DNA of 64,000 bases from Burkholderiales bacterium (GCA_028868825.1 JAGWTU010000006.1:86905-150904), one strand, 5' to 3'; counted from the first letter of the stretch, positions 16,902 through 26,160 are shown. A program made the numbers and translations. Notes: generated by a model from the letters alone, not told the origin.

Positions 16902-18902
16902 ATGCGCTACTTCGTCACCGGGGCGACCGGATTCATCGGCAAACGACTCGTCAAGGCCTTGCTGGCCCGGCGCGGCAGCGTCGTCCACTTCCTCGTGCGG
17001 CCGGGCAGCGAGGGCAAGCTCGAGGCGCTGTACGACTACTGGGGGCTCGCCGGCAAGGCGGCGCGCGCGCGCGCGCTGCCGGTCACGGGCGATCTGACCG
17101 AACGCCGGCTCGGCGTCGCCGCCGACGACATCAAGGCGCTCAAGGGCCAGGTCGACGCCGTCTACCACCTCGCGGCCGTCTACGACCTCGGCGCCGACGC
17201 CGAGAGCCAGGTCCGCGTCAACGTCGAGGGCACGCGCAACCTCGTCGAATTCGCCCAGGCCGTCGCCGCCGGCCACCTGCACCATGTCAGCAGCATCGCC
17301 GCGGCAGGGCTCTACGAGGGCGTGTTCCGCGAGGACATGTTCGACGAGGCCGAGGGACTCGACCACCCGTACTTCATGACCAAGCACGAGAGCGAGAAGA
17401 TCGTGCGCCGCGAATGCCGCCTGCCCTGGACCGTCTACCGTCCGGCGCTCGTCGTCGGCGACAGCCAGACCGGCGAGATGGACAAGATCGACGGCCCGTA
17501 CTATTTCTTCAAGCTCATCCAGCGCCTGCGCCAGATCCTGCCGCCCTGGCTGCCCAGCGTGGGCATCGAGGGTGGGCGCATCAACATCGTGCCGGTCGAT
17601 TTCGTCGTCGCCGCGATCGACCATATCAGCCATGCGAAGACGCCGCCGGCGGGGCAATGCTTCCACATCGTCGACCCCAAGGGCTACCGCGTCGGCGACG
17701 TGCTCGACATCTTCAGCCGCGCCGCCCATGCGCCGAAGATGAGCCTGTTCGTCAACGCCGCGCTGCTGGGCTTCGTGCCCAGGAGCGTGAAGAAAGGGCT
17801 GATGGCGCTGGCGCCGGTGCGGCGCATCCGCGCCGCCGTGCTCAAGGACCTCGGCCTGCCCGACGACATGTTCACCTTCGTGAACTTCCCCACGCGCTAC
17901 GACCGGCGCGCGCTCGATGCGGCGCTGAAAGGCAGCGGCATCGAATGCCCGCGGCTGGACGATTACGCCTGGGTGCTGTGGGACTACTGGGAGCGCCACC
18001 TCGACCCCGACCTCTTCATCGACCGCAGCCTCAAGGGCACGGTGGCCGGCAAGGTCGTGCTCGTCACCGGCGGCAGTTCGGGCATCGGGCTGGCCGCCGC
18101 GCACCGCTTCGCCGAGGCCGGCGCGACGACGATCATCTGCGGCCGCGACGCCGCCAAGCTCGAGGCCGCGGCCGCCGAGGCCGCCGCGCGCGGCCATGCC
18201 TTCGTGACCTACGCCGTCGACATCGCCGACATGGCCGACTGCGACCGCTTCGTGCGCGAACTGCTGGCCGCGCATGGCGGGGTCGATTTCCTAATCAACA
18301 ACGCCGGGCGCAGCATCCGCCGCGCGATCGAGAGCAGCTACGATCGCTTCCACGACTACGAGCGCACGATGCAGCTGAACTACTTCGGCGCGCTGCGCGT
18401 GACGATGGGGCTGCTGCCGGCGATGGTGGCGAGGAAGCGCGGCCATGTCGTCAACATCAGCAGCATCGGCGTGCTGACGAACGCGCCGCGCTTCTCGGCC
18501 TATGTCGCGAGCAAGGCCGCGCTCGACGCCTGGACGCGCTGCGCGAGCAGCGAATACGCCGACCAGGGCGTGACCTTCACGACGATCAACATGCCGCTGG
18601 TGCGCACGCCGATGATCGCGCCGACGAAGATCTACAACAACGTGCCGACGCTGGACCCCGACGAGGCGGCCGAGATGATCGCCCAGGCCTGCATCGCCAA
18701 GCCGGTGCGCATCGCGACGAGGCTGGGCATCTTCGGCCAGTTGCTGCACGCGCTGGTGCCGCGCGTGGCGCAGATCGGCATGAACACGACGTTCCGGATG
18801 TTCCCCGATTCAGCGGCGGCCAAGGGCGACAAGTCGGCGAAACCGCAACTCAGCGCCGAGGCGGTGGCGGTGCAGCAGCTGATGCAGGGGATCCACTTCT
18901 AG
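16902..18902 (+). CDS. Two-domain fatty acyl-CoA reductase (alcohol-forming type)
   Basis: 666 residues, two fused Rossmann reductase modules. The N-terminal extended-SDR/Male-sterile-like domain has GATGFIG (7-13) and the YxxxK pair Tyr157/Lys161. The C-terminal classical-SDR domain has TGGSSGIG (389-396), NNAG near 467, Ser520/521 and Tyr534-x3-Lys538. Both modules therefore look catalytically complete. Length, order and phrasing closely recall Marinobacter Maqu_2507, which reduces fatty acyl-CoA through aldehyde to alcohol with NADPH, and mycobacterial Rv3391-like proteins. AGGAG lies 6 bases before the ATG. Its phasin neighbour suggests a storage-lipid role; no wax ester synthase is in the window. 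Confidence 0.85.
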   Translation: MRYFVTGATGFIGKRLVKALLARRGSVVHFLVRPGSEGKLEALYDYWGLAGKAARARALPVTGDLTERRLGVAADDIKALKGQVDAVYHLAAVYDLGADAESQVRVNVEGTRNLVEFAQAVAAGHLHHVSSIAAAGLYEGVFREDMFDEAEGLDHPYFMTKHESEKIVRRECRLPWTVYRPALVVGDSQTGEMDKIDGPYYFFKLIQRLRQILPPWLPSVGIEGGRINIVPVDFVVAAIDHISHAKTPPAGQCFHIVDPKGYRVGDVLDIFSRAAHAPKMSLFVNAALLGFVPRSVKKGLMALAPVRRIRAAVLKDLGLPDDMFTFVNFPTRYDRRALDAALKGSGIECPRLDDYAWVLWDYWERHLDPDLFIDRSLKGTVAGKVVLVTGGSSGIGLAAAHRFAEAGATTIICGRDAAKLEAAAAEAAARGHAFVTYAVDIADMADCDRFVRELLAAHGGVDFLINNAGRSIRRAIESSYDRFHDYERTMQLNYFGALRVTMGLLPAMVARKRGHVVNISSIGVLTNAPRFSAYVASKAALDAWTRCASSEYADQGVTFTTINMPLVRTPMIAPTKIYNNVPTLDPDEAAEMIAQACIAKPVRIATRLGIFGQLLHALVPRVAQIGMNTTFRMFPDSAAAKGDKSAKPQLSAEAVAVQQLMQGIHF

Positions 18903-18908
18903 CGCGCG

Positions 18909-19205
18909 TCAAGGCGCCTTGCTCAGCGAGACGACCGTGTAGCGCCCGTCGACCTTGTCGGCGGCGAAGCGCACCTTGTCGCCCACGGCGAGGTCGTCGA
19001 GCAGGCCGGCGTCGCGCACGTCGAAGGTCATCGTCATCGCCGGCATGCCGAGATTCGGCAGGCCCTCGTGCTTGATCGTCAGCCGCCGTGCGCCCTTGTC
19101 GACCTTGACGATCTCGCCCGCGGTGGTCGTCGTCTGCGCGCGGCCGGCCAGCGGCAGCGCGATCGTCGCGAGCAGCAATCGCGTCCATGCCTGGCGTCGG
19201 TTCAT
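18909..19205 (-). CDS. CusF-like periplasmic copper-binding protein
   Basis: 98 residues: a signal peptide (1-23, ending GRA) and a small OB-fold domain of the CusF/YdeI type (PF11604). Metal residues align with CusF: His46, Met57 and Met59 for His36, Met47 and Met49. The cation-pi tryptophan (Trp44 in E. coli) is replaced by Met54, a change I have seen in other betaproteobacterial homologues. AGGGG sits 6 bases before ATG 19205, which favours it over ATG 19220. No copper efflux genes are adjacent, so it may act as a stand-alone periplasmic copper chaperone. Confidence 0.8.
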   Translation of the reverse strand: MNRRQAWTRLLLATIALPLAGRAQTTTTAGEIVKVDKGARRLTIKHEGLPNLGMPAMTMTFDVRDAGLLDDLAVGDKVRFAADKVDGRYTVVSLSKAP

Positions 19206-19220
19206 CGCATTCCCCTGCAT

Positions 19221-19234
19221 CGCTTGCGCAAGCG
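19221..19234. promoter_or_regulatory. Perfect 14-bp palindrome, possible operator
   Basis: CGCTTGCGCAAGCG is a perfect palindrome lying 16-29 bases upstream of the CusF-like start and 83 bases before argB. Its place fits an operator for a dimeric regulator or a stem in the copper protein leader. No regulator is encoded beside it. The strand and target gene are undecided. Confidence 0.35.
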
Positions 19235-19282
19235 CGTACTGTGCCCCAATAGCGCTGTCATATGGGGACGCCCGGGCTTTCC

Positions 19283-19288
19283 TACAAT
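19283..19288 (+). promoter_or_regulatory. Candidate -10 of argB promoter
   Basis: TACAAT matches the sigma-70 -10 consensus at five of six bases and lies 28 bases before the argB ATG. No good -35 is seen 16-18 bases upstream, so the promoter may need an activator or be weak. Confidence 0.45.
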
Positions 19289-19316
19289 CGCGCGTTACTC
19301 AGCCCCCAGCCCCGCC

Positions 19317-20222
19317 ATGACCACCCCGACCAATCCCGACCTGGCCCATATCACGCCGCGCGACCAGGCCGAGATCCTGGCCCAGGCCCTGCCCTACATC
19401 CGCAAGTACCACGGCAAGACGCTGGTCATCAAGTACGGCGGCAACGCGATGACCGACCCGGCGCTGCAGCAGGACTTCGCCGAGGACGTCGTGCTGCTCA
19501 AGCTCGTCGGCATGAACCCCATCGTCGTGCATGGCGGCGGGCCGCAGATCGACGAGGCGCTGGCCAAGCTCGGCAAGAAGGGCACCTTCATCCAGGGCAT
19601 GCGCGTCACCGACGAGGAGACGATGGAGGTCGTCGAATGGGTGCTCGCCGGCCAGGTCCAGCAGGACATCGTCGGCCTCATCAACGCCGCCGGCGGCAAG
19701 GCCGTGGGCTTGACCGGGCGCGACGGCGGCATGATGCGCGCGCACCAGATGAAGATGGTCGACAAGGACGACCCGGCGCTCCACCACGACATCGGCCATG
19801 TCGGCGAGATCACCGCCATCGACCCCAGCGTCGTCATCGCGCTGCAGGACGACCAGTTCATCCCGGTGATCAGCCCGATCGGCTTCGGCGAGGCGGGCGA
19901 GAGCTACAACATCAACGCCGACCTCGTCGCGTCCAAGCTCGCGACGGTGCTGAAAGCCGAGAAGCTGCTGATGCTGACGAATATCCGCGGCGTGCTCGAC
20001 AAGGCGGGCGAGCTGCTGACGAACCTCAGCGCGCGCGAGATCGACGCGCTGTTCGCCGACGGCACGATTAGCGGCGGCATGCTGCCCAAGATCGCCGGCG
20101 CGCTCGAGGCCGCCAAATGCGGCGTCAATGCCGTGCACATCATCGACGGCCGCGTGCCGCACGCGCTGCTGCTCGAGGTGCTGACCGAGCAGGCCTACGG
20201 GACCATGATCCGGTCGAAATGA
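19317..20222 (+). CDS. argB: Acetylglutamate kinase
   Basis: 301 residues. It phosphorylates N-acetylglutamate, the second step of arginine synthesis. Amino acid kinase motifs are clear: KYGGNAM near 40, VHGGGPQID near 65, the substrate segment [12 protein letters not shown] and LTNIRGVLD. The N-terminal helix ([17 protein letters not shown]) is the type seen in arginine-sensitive hexameric enzymes, so feedback inhibition by arginine is likely. The stop overlaps the next start by four bases (ATGA). Confidence 0.97.
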   Translation: MTTPTNPDLAHITPRDQAEILAQALPYIRKYHGKTLVIKYGGNAMTDPALQQDFAEDVVLLKLVGMNPIVVHGGGPQIDEALAKLGKKGTFIQGMRVTDEETMEVVEWVLAGQVQQDIVGLINAAGGKAVGLTGRDGGMMRAHQMKMVDKDDPALHHDIGHVGEITAIDPSVVIALQDDQFIPVISPIGFGEAGESYNINADLVASKLATVLKAEKLLMLTNIRGVLDKAGELLTNLSAREIDALFADGTISGGMLPKIAGALEAAKCGVNAVHIIDGRVPHALLLEVLTEQAYGTMIRSK

Positions 20223-20893
20223 GACCTGGCGAACGCCGGGTCTGGCTCTTCGACCTCGACGACACGCTGCACGACGCCAGCGGCGCGGCTATGCGCGAGC
20301 TGCGCCAGGCGATGGGCGAGTACATCGAGCGCCACCTGGCGCTGTCGACCGAGGAATCGAACGCGCTGCGTCGCCGCTACTGGCTGCGCTACGGCGCCAC
20401 GCTGCTCGGCCTCGTGCGCCACCACGGCGTGCAGCCGGCGCATTTCCTGCACGAGACGCATCGCCTGCCCGGCCTCGAGCAGCGCGTGCGCGGCCATCCG
20501 CACGACCTCGCGGCGCTGGCGCGGCTGCCCGGCCGGCGCATCGTGCTGACGAACGCGCCGGCGGCCTACGCGGCGCGCGTGCTCGGCGTGCTCGGCATCG
20601 GCCATTTGTTCGACGCCGTGTTGTCGATCGAGGACATGGCGATGTTCGGCCACCTGCGCCCGAAGCCCGACACCCGGATGCTGCGCGCGCTGCTGGCGCG
20701 GCTGGGCGTGCCGGCGGCGCGCTGCACGCTGGTCGAGGACACGCTGGTGCACCAGAAGGCGGCGCGCCGCCTGGGCATGCGCACGGTCTGGATGCAGCGC
20801 TGGATAGGCGCCGACAGCGGCCGGCTGCGCCGGCGCCCGGCCTATGTCGACCGCCGCATCCGGCGACTGGGCGAGCTGCTGCGCCGACCCTGA
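20219..20893 (+). CDS. HAD-IA hydrolase, pyrimidine 5'-nucleotidase-like
   Basis: 224 residues. HAD motif I is FDLDDTL (nucleophile Asp12, acid/base Asp14), motif II VLTNAP, motif III Lys in RPKPDTRM and motif IV VEDT. The helical cap and the [12 protein letters not shown] segment match the SDT1/PHM8-like nucleotidase group, usually annotated pyrimidine 5'-nucleotidase. It is coupled to argB by an ATGA overlap. The gene order argB, HAD, slmA is common in Burkholderiales. Substrate assignment rests on family resemblance only. Confidence 0.85.
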   Translation: MRPGERRVWLFDLDDTLHDASGAAMRELRQAMGEYIERHLALSTEESNALRRRYWLRYGATLLGLVRHHGVQPAHFLHETHRLPGLEQRVRGHPHDLAALARLPGRRIVLTNAPAAYAARVLGVLGIGHLFDAVLSIEDMAMFGHLRPKPDTRMLRALLARLGVPAARCTLVEDTLVHQKAARRLGMRTVWMQRWIGADSGRLRRRPAYVDRRIRRLGELLRRP

Positions 20894-21020
20894 CGGCGGT
20901 CGCGCCCTCCGATCCGGGGGTATCGATGTCAGTGTTTACCTGCAAGCCGGGCACCGGCATCGCTGTGCCAGAATCGACGAGCACCTCCGTCGGTGCTGCC
21001 GCCCCCATCCCGCCGCCTCG

Positions 21021-21677
21021 ATGTCCGACCAGCCCGAAGCCCTGCCGCCGGTCGGCGCCGACGATGCCGGCCCTGCGCTGGCCCCGCCGCCGCTGCGCAA
21101 GCGGCCCAAACCCGGCGAGCGCCGCGTGCAGATCCTGCAGACGCTGGCGACGATGCTCGAGCAGCCCGGCAGCGAACGCATCACGACGGCCGCGCTGGCT
21201 GCGCGGCTCGAGGTCAGCGAGGCCGCGCTGTATCGGCATTTCGCAAGCAAGGCGCAGATGTTCGAGGGCTTGATCGAGTTCATCGAGACCAGCGTCTTCA
21301 CGCTCGTCAACCAGATCCTCGCGCGCGACGCCGGCGGCGGGACGCAGGCGCAGAAGATCGTCACCGTGCTGCTGCAATTCGGCGAGAAGAATCCGGGCAT
21401 GACGCGGGTGATGGTCGGCGACGCGCTGGTGTTCGAGCACGAGCGGCTGTCGACGCGCATGAACCAGTTCTTCGACCGCCTCGAATCGCAGCTGCGCCAG
21501 AGCCTGCGCGGCGCCGTCGAGGCCGCCGGGTCGACGACGCCGACCGTCGACGCGCAGGCGCTGGCCTCGGCGCTGACGGCGTTCGCGGTCGGCCGCCTGC
21601 ACCGCTACGCGCGCAGCGGCTTCAAGCGCTCGCCGACCGAGCAGCTCGAGCTGGCGCTGCAACGGCTCGCCGCATAA
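21021..21677 (+). CDS. slmA: Nucleoid occlusion factor SlmA (TetR family)
   Basis: 218 residues. A Pro-rich N-terminal extension (about 30 residues) precedes a TetR helix-turn-helix (ITTAALAARLEVSEAALYRHF, near 54-74) and a ligand-domain core with the SlmA-like segments SKAQMFEGLIEFIE and RMNQFFDRLESQLRQ. In E. coli SlmA binds DNA and FtsZ to stop division over the nucleoid; betaproteobacterial copies carry the same annotation but are less studied. It follows the HAD gene by 127 bp, with no clear terminator between. Confidence 0.85.
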   Translation: MSDQPEALPPVGADDAGPALAPPPLRKRPKPGERRVQILQTLATMLEQPGSERITTAALAARLEVSEAALYRHFASKAQMFEGLIEFIETSVFTLVNQILARDAGGGTQAQKIVTVLLQFGEKNPGMTRVMVGDALVFEHERLSTRMNQFFDRLESQLRQSLRGAVEAAGSTTPTVDAQALASALTAFAVGRLHRYARSGFKRSPTEQLELALQRLAA

Positions 21678-21740
21678 GCACCGCACGGCGCGCGGCCCGG
21701 TGGCCCGCCGGTGCCGCAGGCGCCCGCCTAAACTTGCGCC

Positions 21741-22613
21741 ATGAATCCCGCCTTCGAACATCTGCTGGCGCGCGCCGAATCGCTGCTGGCACGCCTCGAG
21801 ACCATCCTGCCGCATGCACCGACGGCACCCGACTGGGACGCGTCGATCGCCTTCCGCTACCGCCGCCGCGGCAGCGCCGGCGTGCTCGAGCCGGTGCGCC
21901 ATGTCGCGACGATCCGCCTGGCCGATCTGCACGAGGTCGACGGCCAGAAGGCGCGTCTGGTCGCCAACACCGAGCAGTTCGTCGCCGGGCGCGGCGCCAA
22001 CAACGTGCTGCTCACGGGCGCGCGCGGCACCGGCAAGAGCTCGCTGATCAAGGCCTGCCTGAACGAATACGCGGGCCGCGGCCTGCGGCTGATCGAGGTC
22101 GACAAGGCCGACCTCGTCGACCTCGGCGACCTCGTCGAACTCGTCGCCGCGCGCCCCGAGCGTTTCATCGTCTTCTGCGACGACCTCAGCTTCGACGAGG
22201 GCGAGCCCGGCTACAAGGCGCTCAAGAGCGTGCTCGACGGCTCGGTCGCGCAGTCCAGCGACAACCTGCTGATCTACGCCACCAGCAACCGCCGCCACCT
22301 GCTGCCCGAGTACATGCAGGAGAACCTGAGCTACCAGCACCGCGAAGACGGCGAGGTCCATCCGGGCGAGGTCGTCGAGGAGAAGATCTCGCTGTCCGAG
22401 CGCTTCGGGCTATGGATCAGTTTCTACCCGTTCACCCAGGAGGAATACCTGGCCATCGTCGGCCAATGGCTGCGCAGCTTCGGCATCGCCGAGGCGGCGA
22501 TCGCCGCCGCACGCCAGGAATCGCTGGTCTGGGCGCTGGAGCGCGGCTCACGCTCGGGGCGCGTGGCGCAGCAGTTCGCGCGCGACTACGCGGGGCGCCA
22601 TGGCGCCGGCTGA
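21741..22613 (+). CDS. DUF815 ATP-binding protein (AAA-type P-loop)
   Basis: 290 residues. Walker A is GARGTGKS (93-100); a Walker B-like FIVFCDDLSF lies near 136-145, followed by sensor-like YATSNRRHLLPE. This is the DUF815/PF05673 family, conserved P-loop proteins of unknown role. It overlaps the Nudix gene by 14 bp and is therefore likely translated with it. No signal peptide or membrane segment. Confidence 0.88.
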   Translation: MNPAFEHLLARAESLLARLETILPHAPTAPDWDASIAFRYRRRGSAGVLEPVRHVATIRLADLHEVDGQKARLVANTEQFVAGRGANNVLLTGARGTGKSSLIKACLNEYAGRGLRLIEVDKADLVDLGDLVELVAARPERFIVFCDDLSFDEGEPGYKALKSVLDGSVAQSSDNLLIYATSNRRHLLPEYMQENLSYQHREDGEVHPGEVVEEKISLSERFGLWISFYPFTQEEYLAIVGQWLRSFGIAEAAIAAARQESLVWALERGSRSGRVAQQFARDYAGRHGAG

Positions 22614-23031
22614 ACGGGTGCCGGTGGATGTCGCCGTCGGCGTGCTGATCGCCGCCGACGGCCGCTTCCTGCTGACGACGCGGCCGCCGGGCAAGGTCTA
22701 CGCCGGCTACTGGGAATTCCCCGGCGGCAAGGTCGAGCCCGGCGAATCCATCGCCCAGGCGCTGCGGCGCGAGCTGCACGAGGAGCTCGGCATCACGATA
22801 GGCGCCGCGCACCCCTGGCAGGTCGAGCTGATGGACTATCCCCATGCCCGCGTGCGGCTGCATTTCTGCAAGGTCTACGAGTGGGATGGTGACTTCGAGA
22901 TGCGCGAGGGCCAGACCATGGCCTGGCAGACGCTTCCCGTCGAGGTGCAGCCGGTGCTGCCCGGCACGGTGCCGGTGCTGGCCTGGTTCGCCGCCGAGCG
23001 CGGCCATGCCGGCGCGACGCACCGCGGCTGA
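22600..23031 (+). CDS. Nudix hydrolase, MutT-type 8-oxo-dGTP diphosphatase
   Basis: 143 residues. The Nudix box is complete and canonical from Gly43 to Ile65 (G-x5-E-x7-R-E-L-x-E-E-x-G-I). The Pro/Gly segment TTRPPGKVYAGYWEFPGG is typical of MutT, which clears oxidised dGTP from the pool and so prevents A:T to C:G changes. No thiamine phosphate synthase or MutM domain is fused. It overlaps the DUF815 gene by 14 bp and ends 25 bp before hisI. Confidence 0.88.
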   Translation: MAPAERVPVDVAVGVLIAADGRFLLTTRPPGKVYAGYWEFPGGKVEPGESIAQALRRELHEELGITIGAAHPWQVELMDYPHARVRLHFCKVYEWDGDFEMREGQTMAWQTLPVEVQPVLPGTVPVLAWFAAERGHAGATHRG

Positions 23032-23056
23032 CGCCGCGAACCCATAAACTCCCCCC

Positions 23057-23446
23057 ATGGACTGGCTCGACGAGATCAAGTGGGACCGCGACGGCCTCGT
23101 GCCGGTGATCGCGCAGGAGCGCGGCAGCGGCGACGTGCTGATGTTCGCGTGGATGAACCGCGAGGCGCTCGCCGCCACCGCCGACACGCGGCAGGCCGTG
23201 TACTGGAGCCGTTCGCGCGCGCGCCTGTGGCGCAAGGGCGAGGAATCGGGCCATGTGCAGCAGGTGCACGAGATCCGCATCGACTGCGACAACGACGTCG
23301 TGCTGCTGACCGTCACGCAGCTCGGGCACGATCCCGGCATCGCCTGCCACACCGGGCGCCACAGCTGCTTCTTCCAGCGCCTGGAGGGCGGGCAGTGGCG
23401 CGCCGTCGAGCCGGTGCTCAAGGACCCCGAGGCGATCTACCGATGA
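23057..23446 (+). CDS. hisI: Phosphoribosyl-AMP cyclohydrolase
   Basis: 129 residues. Third step of histidine synthesis. Metal motifs are present: the Asp-rich DCDNDV near 75-80 for Mg2+ and the zinc cysteines in [11 protein letters not shown] near 94-104; the N-terminus has FAWMNREAL. It is a stand-alone PRA-CH, with the pyrophosphohydrolase as a separate downstream gene overlapping by ATGA. The other his genes usually found upstream (hisBHAF) are not here; a Nudix gene takes that place. Confidence 0.96.
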   Translation: MDWLDEIKWDRDGLVPVIAQERGSGDVLMFAWMNREALAATADTRQAVYWSRSRARLWRKGEESGHVQQVHEIRIDCDNDVVLLTVTQLGHDPGIACHTGRHSCFFQRLEGGQWRAVEPVLKDPEAIYR

Positions 23447-23799
23447 CGACATCCACTTCCAACGACAGCCTCGCGCGCCTGGCCGCGGTGATCGAATCGC
23501 GCCGCGGCGGCGACCCCGACCAGAGTTACGTCGCGCGCTTGTTTTCGAAGGGCATCGACGCCATCTTGAAGAAGGTCGGCGAGGAGGCCACCGAGGTCGT
23601 GATGGCGGCCAAGGATGCCGATCGCGCCCGCATCGTCGGCGAGGTTGCCGATCTGTGGTTCCATACCATGGTGGCACTCGCCGCCTTCGACCTCAAGCCG
23701 GCCGACGTGCTGGCCGAGCTCGAGCGACGGGAGGGTCTGTCGGGTCTGGAAGAATTCGCCGCACGCAAGGCGCGGCAACGCGAAGGAGATGGGACATGA
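23443..23799 (+). CDS. hisE: Phosphoribosyl-ATP pyrophosphatase
   Basis: 118 residues. Second step of histidine synthesis. The all-alpha MazG-like core shows the metal motif [12 protein letters not shown] near 48-59 and [13 protein letters not shown] near 68-80. It overlaps hisI by four bases and the next membrane protein gene by four (ATGA), so all three are one translational unit. Confidence 0.96.
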   Translation: MTTSTSNDSLARLAAVIESRRGGDPDQSYVARLFSKGIDAILKKVGEEATEVVMAAKDADRARIVGEVADLWFHTMVALAAFDLKPADVLAELERREGLSGLEEFAARKARQREGDGT

Positions 23800-24164
23800 A
23801 CGACGTGGTGATCCCGGGCGCGACGCGCGGGCACGAAGGCCTGCGCACGCTGACCCATGTGCTCTACGGGCTGCACGTGCTGACCTGGCTCTCGGTCGGC
23901 ATCTTCTCGGTGATCGCGATGATCATCAACTACGTCAAGCGCCCCGACTTGCCGGACGATTTCTACCGCAGCCATTACCGCTGGCAGGCGCGCAGCTTCT
24001 GGTTCACCCTGCTCTGGCTGGTGCTGACCTCGCCGCTGTGGCTGTTCATGATCTTTCCCGGCATGTTCGCGTCGTCGCTGGTCGGCCTCTGGTACCTCTA
24101 CCGCTACATCCGCGGCTGGATGAGCTTCGCCGAGAACCGCGCCATGCCGATGCCGGCCCGCTGA
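23796..24164 (+). CDS. DUF4870-like membrane protein
   Basis: 122 residues. Hydrophobic segments lie at about 26-47 and 69-105 (the latter probably two helices), so three passes are likely. [13 protein letters not shown] is the phrase I associate with the family named DUF4870 or 'membrane protein' between hisE and hit in Burkholderiales. No catalytic motif is visible. Function unknown; the conserved place suggests an old operon link rather than a histidine role. Confidence 0.75.
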   Translation: MNDVVIPGATRGHEGLRTLTHVLYGLHVLTWLSVGIFSVIAMIINYVKRPDLPDDFYRSHYRWQARSFWFTLLWLVLTSPLWLFMIFPGMFASSLVGLWYLYRYIRGWMSFAENRAMPMPAR

Positions 24165-24180
24165 ACAGGAAGACCCCGCG

Positions 24181-24525
24181 ATGTCCGACCCCGCCTGCAT
24201 CTTCTGCAAGATCGTCGCCGGCCAGATTCCGGCCAGGAAGGCCTACGAGGACGACCGCGTCATCGCCTTCCACGACATCCACCCCTGGGCGCCGGTGCAT
24301 CTGCTGATCATCCCCAAGGCCCATATACCGACGCTGGCCGACGTCACGCCCGAGCACGATGCGTTGCTCGGCCACATGCTCGGCCTGGCGCCGCGGCTGA
24401 TGAAGGAACTGGGCGTGACGAACGGATTCAGAACGATCATCAACTGCGGCCCCGACGGCCATCAGGAGGTCTACCACCTCCATATGCATGTGATCGGCGG
24501 GCCCCGGCCCTGGCTCCGCGGCTGA
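24181..24525 (+). CDS. HIT family hydrolase (HinT-like)
   Basis: 114 residues. A single histidine-triad domain with His99-x-His101-x-His103 in YHLHMHVIGG, and the N-terminal CIFCKIVAGQIPA signature. HinT-type enzymes hydrolyse purine nucleoside phosphoramidates and aminoacyl-AMP. It follows the membrane protein by 16 bp with no terminator and lies 46 bp before tatA, the usual Burkholderiales order. Confidence 0.93.
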   Translation: MSDPACIFCKIVAGQIPARKAYEDDRVIAFHDIHPWAPVHLLIIPKAHIPTLADVTPEHDALLGHMLGLAPRLMKELGVTNGFRTIINCGPDGHQEVYHLHMHVIGGPRPWLRG

Positions 24526-24540
24526 AACCGCGGCGGATCG

Positions 24541-24565
24541 TAGAATCAAAGGTTCCCTTTAGGAG
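24541..24565 (+). promoter_or_regulatory. Candidate -10 and ribosome site for tatA
   Basis: TAGAAT (24541-24546) is a five-of-six -10 match, followed by a small AAAGG-TTC-CCTTT inverted repeat and AGGAG (24561-24565) 6 bases before tatA. A -35 with good spacing is not seen. It would give tatABC a promoter of its own inside the his-hit run, with a leader of about 20 bases. Confidence 0.4.
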
Positions 24566-24571
24566 CGGATC

Positions 24572-24811
24572 ATGGGTTCATTCAGCATCTGGCATTGGCT
24601 GATCGTCTTGCTCATCGTGGCGATGATCTTCGGCACCAAGAAGCTGCGCAACATCGGCAGTGACCTCGGCGGCGCCGTGCGCAATTTCAAGGAAGGCATG
24701 AAGGGCAACGAAGAGGGCGGCGGCAGCGACGGTGCACCGCCGCAGCAGGTCACCTCGACCCAGCGCAGCGACGCCAACACCGTCGACGTCGAGGCGAAAT
24801 CCAAGTCGTGA
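24572..24811 (+). CDS. tatA: Sec-independent protein translocase TatA
   Basis: 79 residues. One N-terminal membrane helix ([16 protein letters not shown]), the hinge FGTKKL, an amphipathic helix up to about residue 45 and a polar acidic tail. TatA oligomers form the passage for folded, twin-arginine proteins once TatBC has bound them. First gene of tatABC, 38 bp before tatB. Confidence 0.97.
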   Translation: MGSFSIWHWLIVLLIVAMIFGTKKLRNIGSDLGGAVRNFKEGMKGNEEGGGSDGAPPQQVTSTQRSDANTVDVEAKSKS

Positions 24812-24849
24812 GCGCCAGCACCCTCGCGAGGACGGCCGCCTAGCGCAGC

Positions 24850-25362
24850 ATGATCGACTTCGGTTTCGACAAGATCGCCCTCATCGGTGCGGTGGCGCTG
24901 ATCGTCATCGGGCCCGAGAAGCTGCCGCGCGTGGCGCGCACGATGGGCGCGCTGTTCGGCAAGGCGCAGCGCTACGTGGCCGAGGTCAAGGCCGAGGTCA
25001 ACCGCTCGATCGAGCTCGAAGAGCTGCGCAACATGAAGACCCATTTCGAGGACGCCGCGCGCGACGTGCAGCAGACCGTGCGCACCGAGGTCGAGCAGGC
25101 CGGCGCCGCGATCCACGACGAATGGCACAGCGCCACCGCGGGCATCGGCTCGCTGGCCGGCGCCGCGGACGCCGCCGCCGCCGTCGACCCGCTGCCGCCG
25201 ATGTACCGCCACCCGAAGAAGAACTGGCGGCTCAAGCGCGGCGCCACGCCGCAGTGGTACAAGCAGCGCGCCGGCGTGCGCACGAAGGCGCAATCGGGTG
25301 CGGCGCGGGTCGCGCGGCACCGGCCGCCCGGTCTCGGCTCAGGCTTCGGGTCCGGCCGATGA
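24850..25362 (+). CDS. tatB: Sec-independent protein translocase TatB
   Basis: 170 residues. The N-terminal helix begins [13 protein letters not shown] and the conserved [10 protein letters not shown] turn follows, which separates TatB from TatA. A long amphipathic/coiled region and a basic C-terminal tail complete it. TatB hands signal peptides from TatC to TatA. The stop overlaps the tatC start (ATGA). Confidence 0.95.
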   Translation: MIDFGFDKIALIGAVALIVIGPEKLPRVARTMGALFGKAQRYVAEVKAEVNRSIELEELRNMKTHFEDAARDVQQTVRTEVEQAGAAIHDEWHSATAGIGSLAGAADAAAAVDPLPPMYRHPKKNWRLKRGATPQWYKQRAGVRTKAQSGAARVARHRPPGLGSGFGSGR

Positions 25363-26159
25363 GCACGCCCAAGGACGACGAACTCGCCGGCACCGAAGCG
25401 CCCTTCGTCTCGCACCTGATCGAACTGCGCGAGCGCCTGATCAAGGCCGCCTTCGCGATCGGCATCGCCTTCGTCGCCCTCGCCGTCTGGCCCGGCCCGG
25501 CGCATCTGTACGACCTGCTCGCGGCGCCGATGCTCAGCTACCTGCCCAAGGGCTCGACGCTGATCGCCACCAGCGTCGTCTCGCCGGTGCTGGTGCCGCT
25601 GAAGATCACGCTGATGGCGGCCCTGCTGCTGGCGCTGCCCGTCGTGCTCTACCAGATCTGGGCCTTCGTCGCGCCGGGCCTGTATTCGCACGAGAAGAAG
25701 ATGGTGCTGCCGCTGGTGGTCTCGAGCACCGTGCTGTTCATCGTCGGCGTCGCGTTCTGCTACTTCATCGTGCTGCCGGCGGTCAGCCACGGCATCCAGA
25801 TGTTCTCGCCCTCTTCGATCCGCGCCGCGCCCGACATCGAGGCCTATTTCGGCTTCGTGCTGACGATGTTCCTCGTCTTCGGCGTCGCCTTCGAGGTGCC
25901 GGTGGCCGTCGTGCTGCTGGCGCGCATCGGCATCGTCACGATCGACCAGCTCAAGTCGATACGCCAGTACTACATCGTCGGCGCCTTCGTCGCCGCCGCC
26001 GTCGTGACGCCGCCCGATGTCGTCTCGATGCTGTCGCTGGCGATCCCGCTGTGCGTGCTCTACGAGGTCGGCATCATCGCAGCGCGCATCTTCATCCGCC
26101 ACACGCAGGTGCCGACCGACGACGCGGCCGGGACCAAGAAGACCGGCGACAAGACCTGA
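25359..26159 (+). CDS. tatC: Sec-independent protein translocase TatC
   Basis: 266 residues, six predicted membrane helices. TatC signatures are seen: [10 protein letters not shown] near 18-27, [12 protein letters not shown], and the periplasmic/helix Glu in FGVAFEVPV. It binds the twin-arginine motif. A short Asp/Lys tail follows the last helix. It converges with the DUF885 gene with one base between the stops, and no terminator hairpin is evident. Confidence 0.97.
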   Translation: MSTPKDDELAGTEAPFVSHLIELRERLIKAAFAIGIAFVALAVWPGPAHLYDLLAAPMLSYLPKGSTLIATSVVSPVLVPLKITLMAALLLALPVVLYQIWAFVAPGLYSHEKKMVLPLVVSSTVLFIVGVAFCYFIVLPAVSHGIQMFSPSSIRAAPDIEAYFGFVLTMFLVFGVAFEVPVAVVLLARIGIVTIDQLKSIRQYYIVGAFVAAAVVTPPDVVSMLSLAIPLCVLYEVGIIAARIFIRHTQVPTDDAAGTKKTGDKT

Positions 26160-26160
26160 T

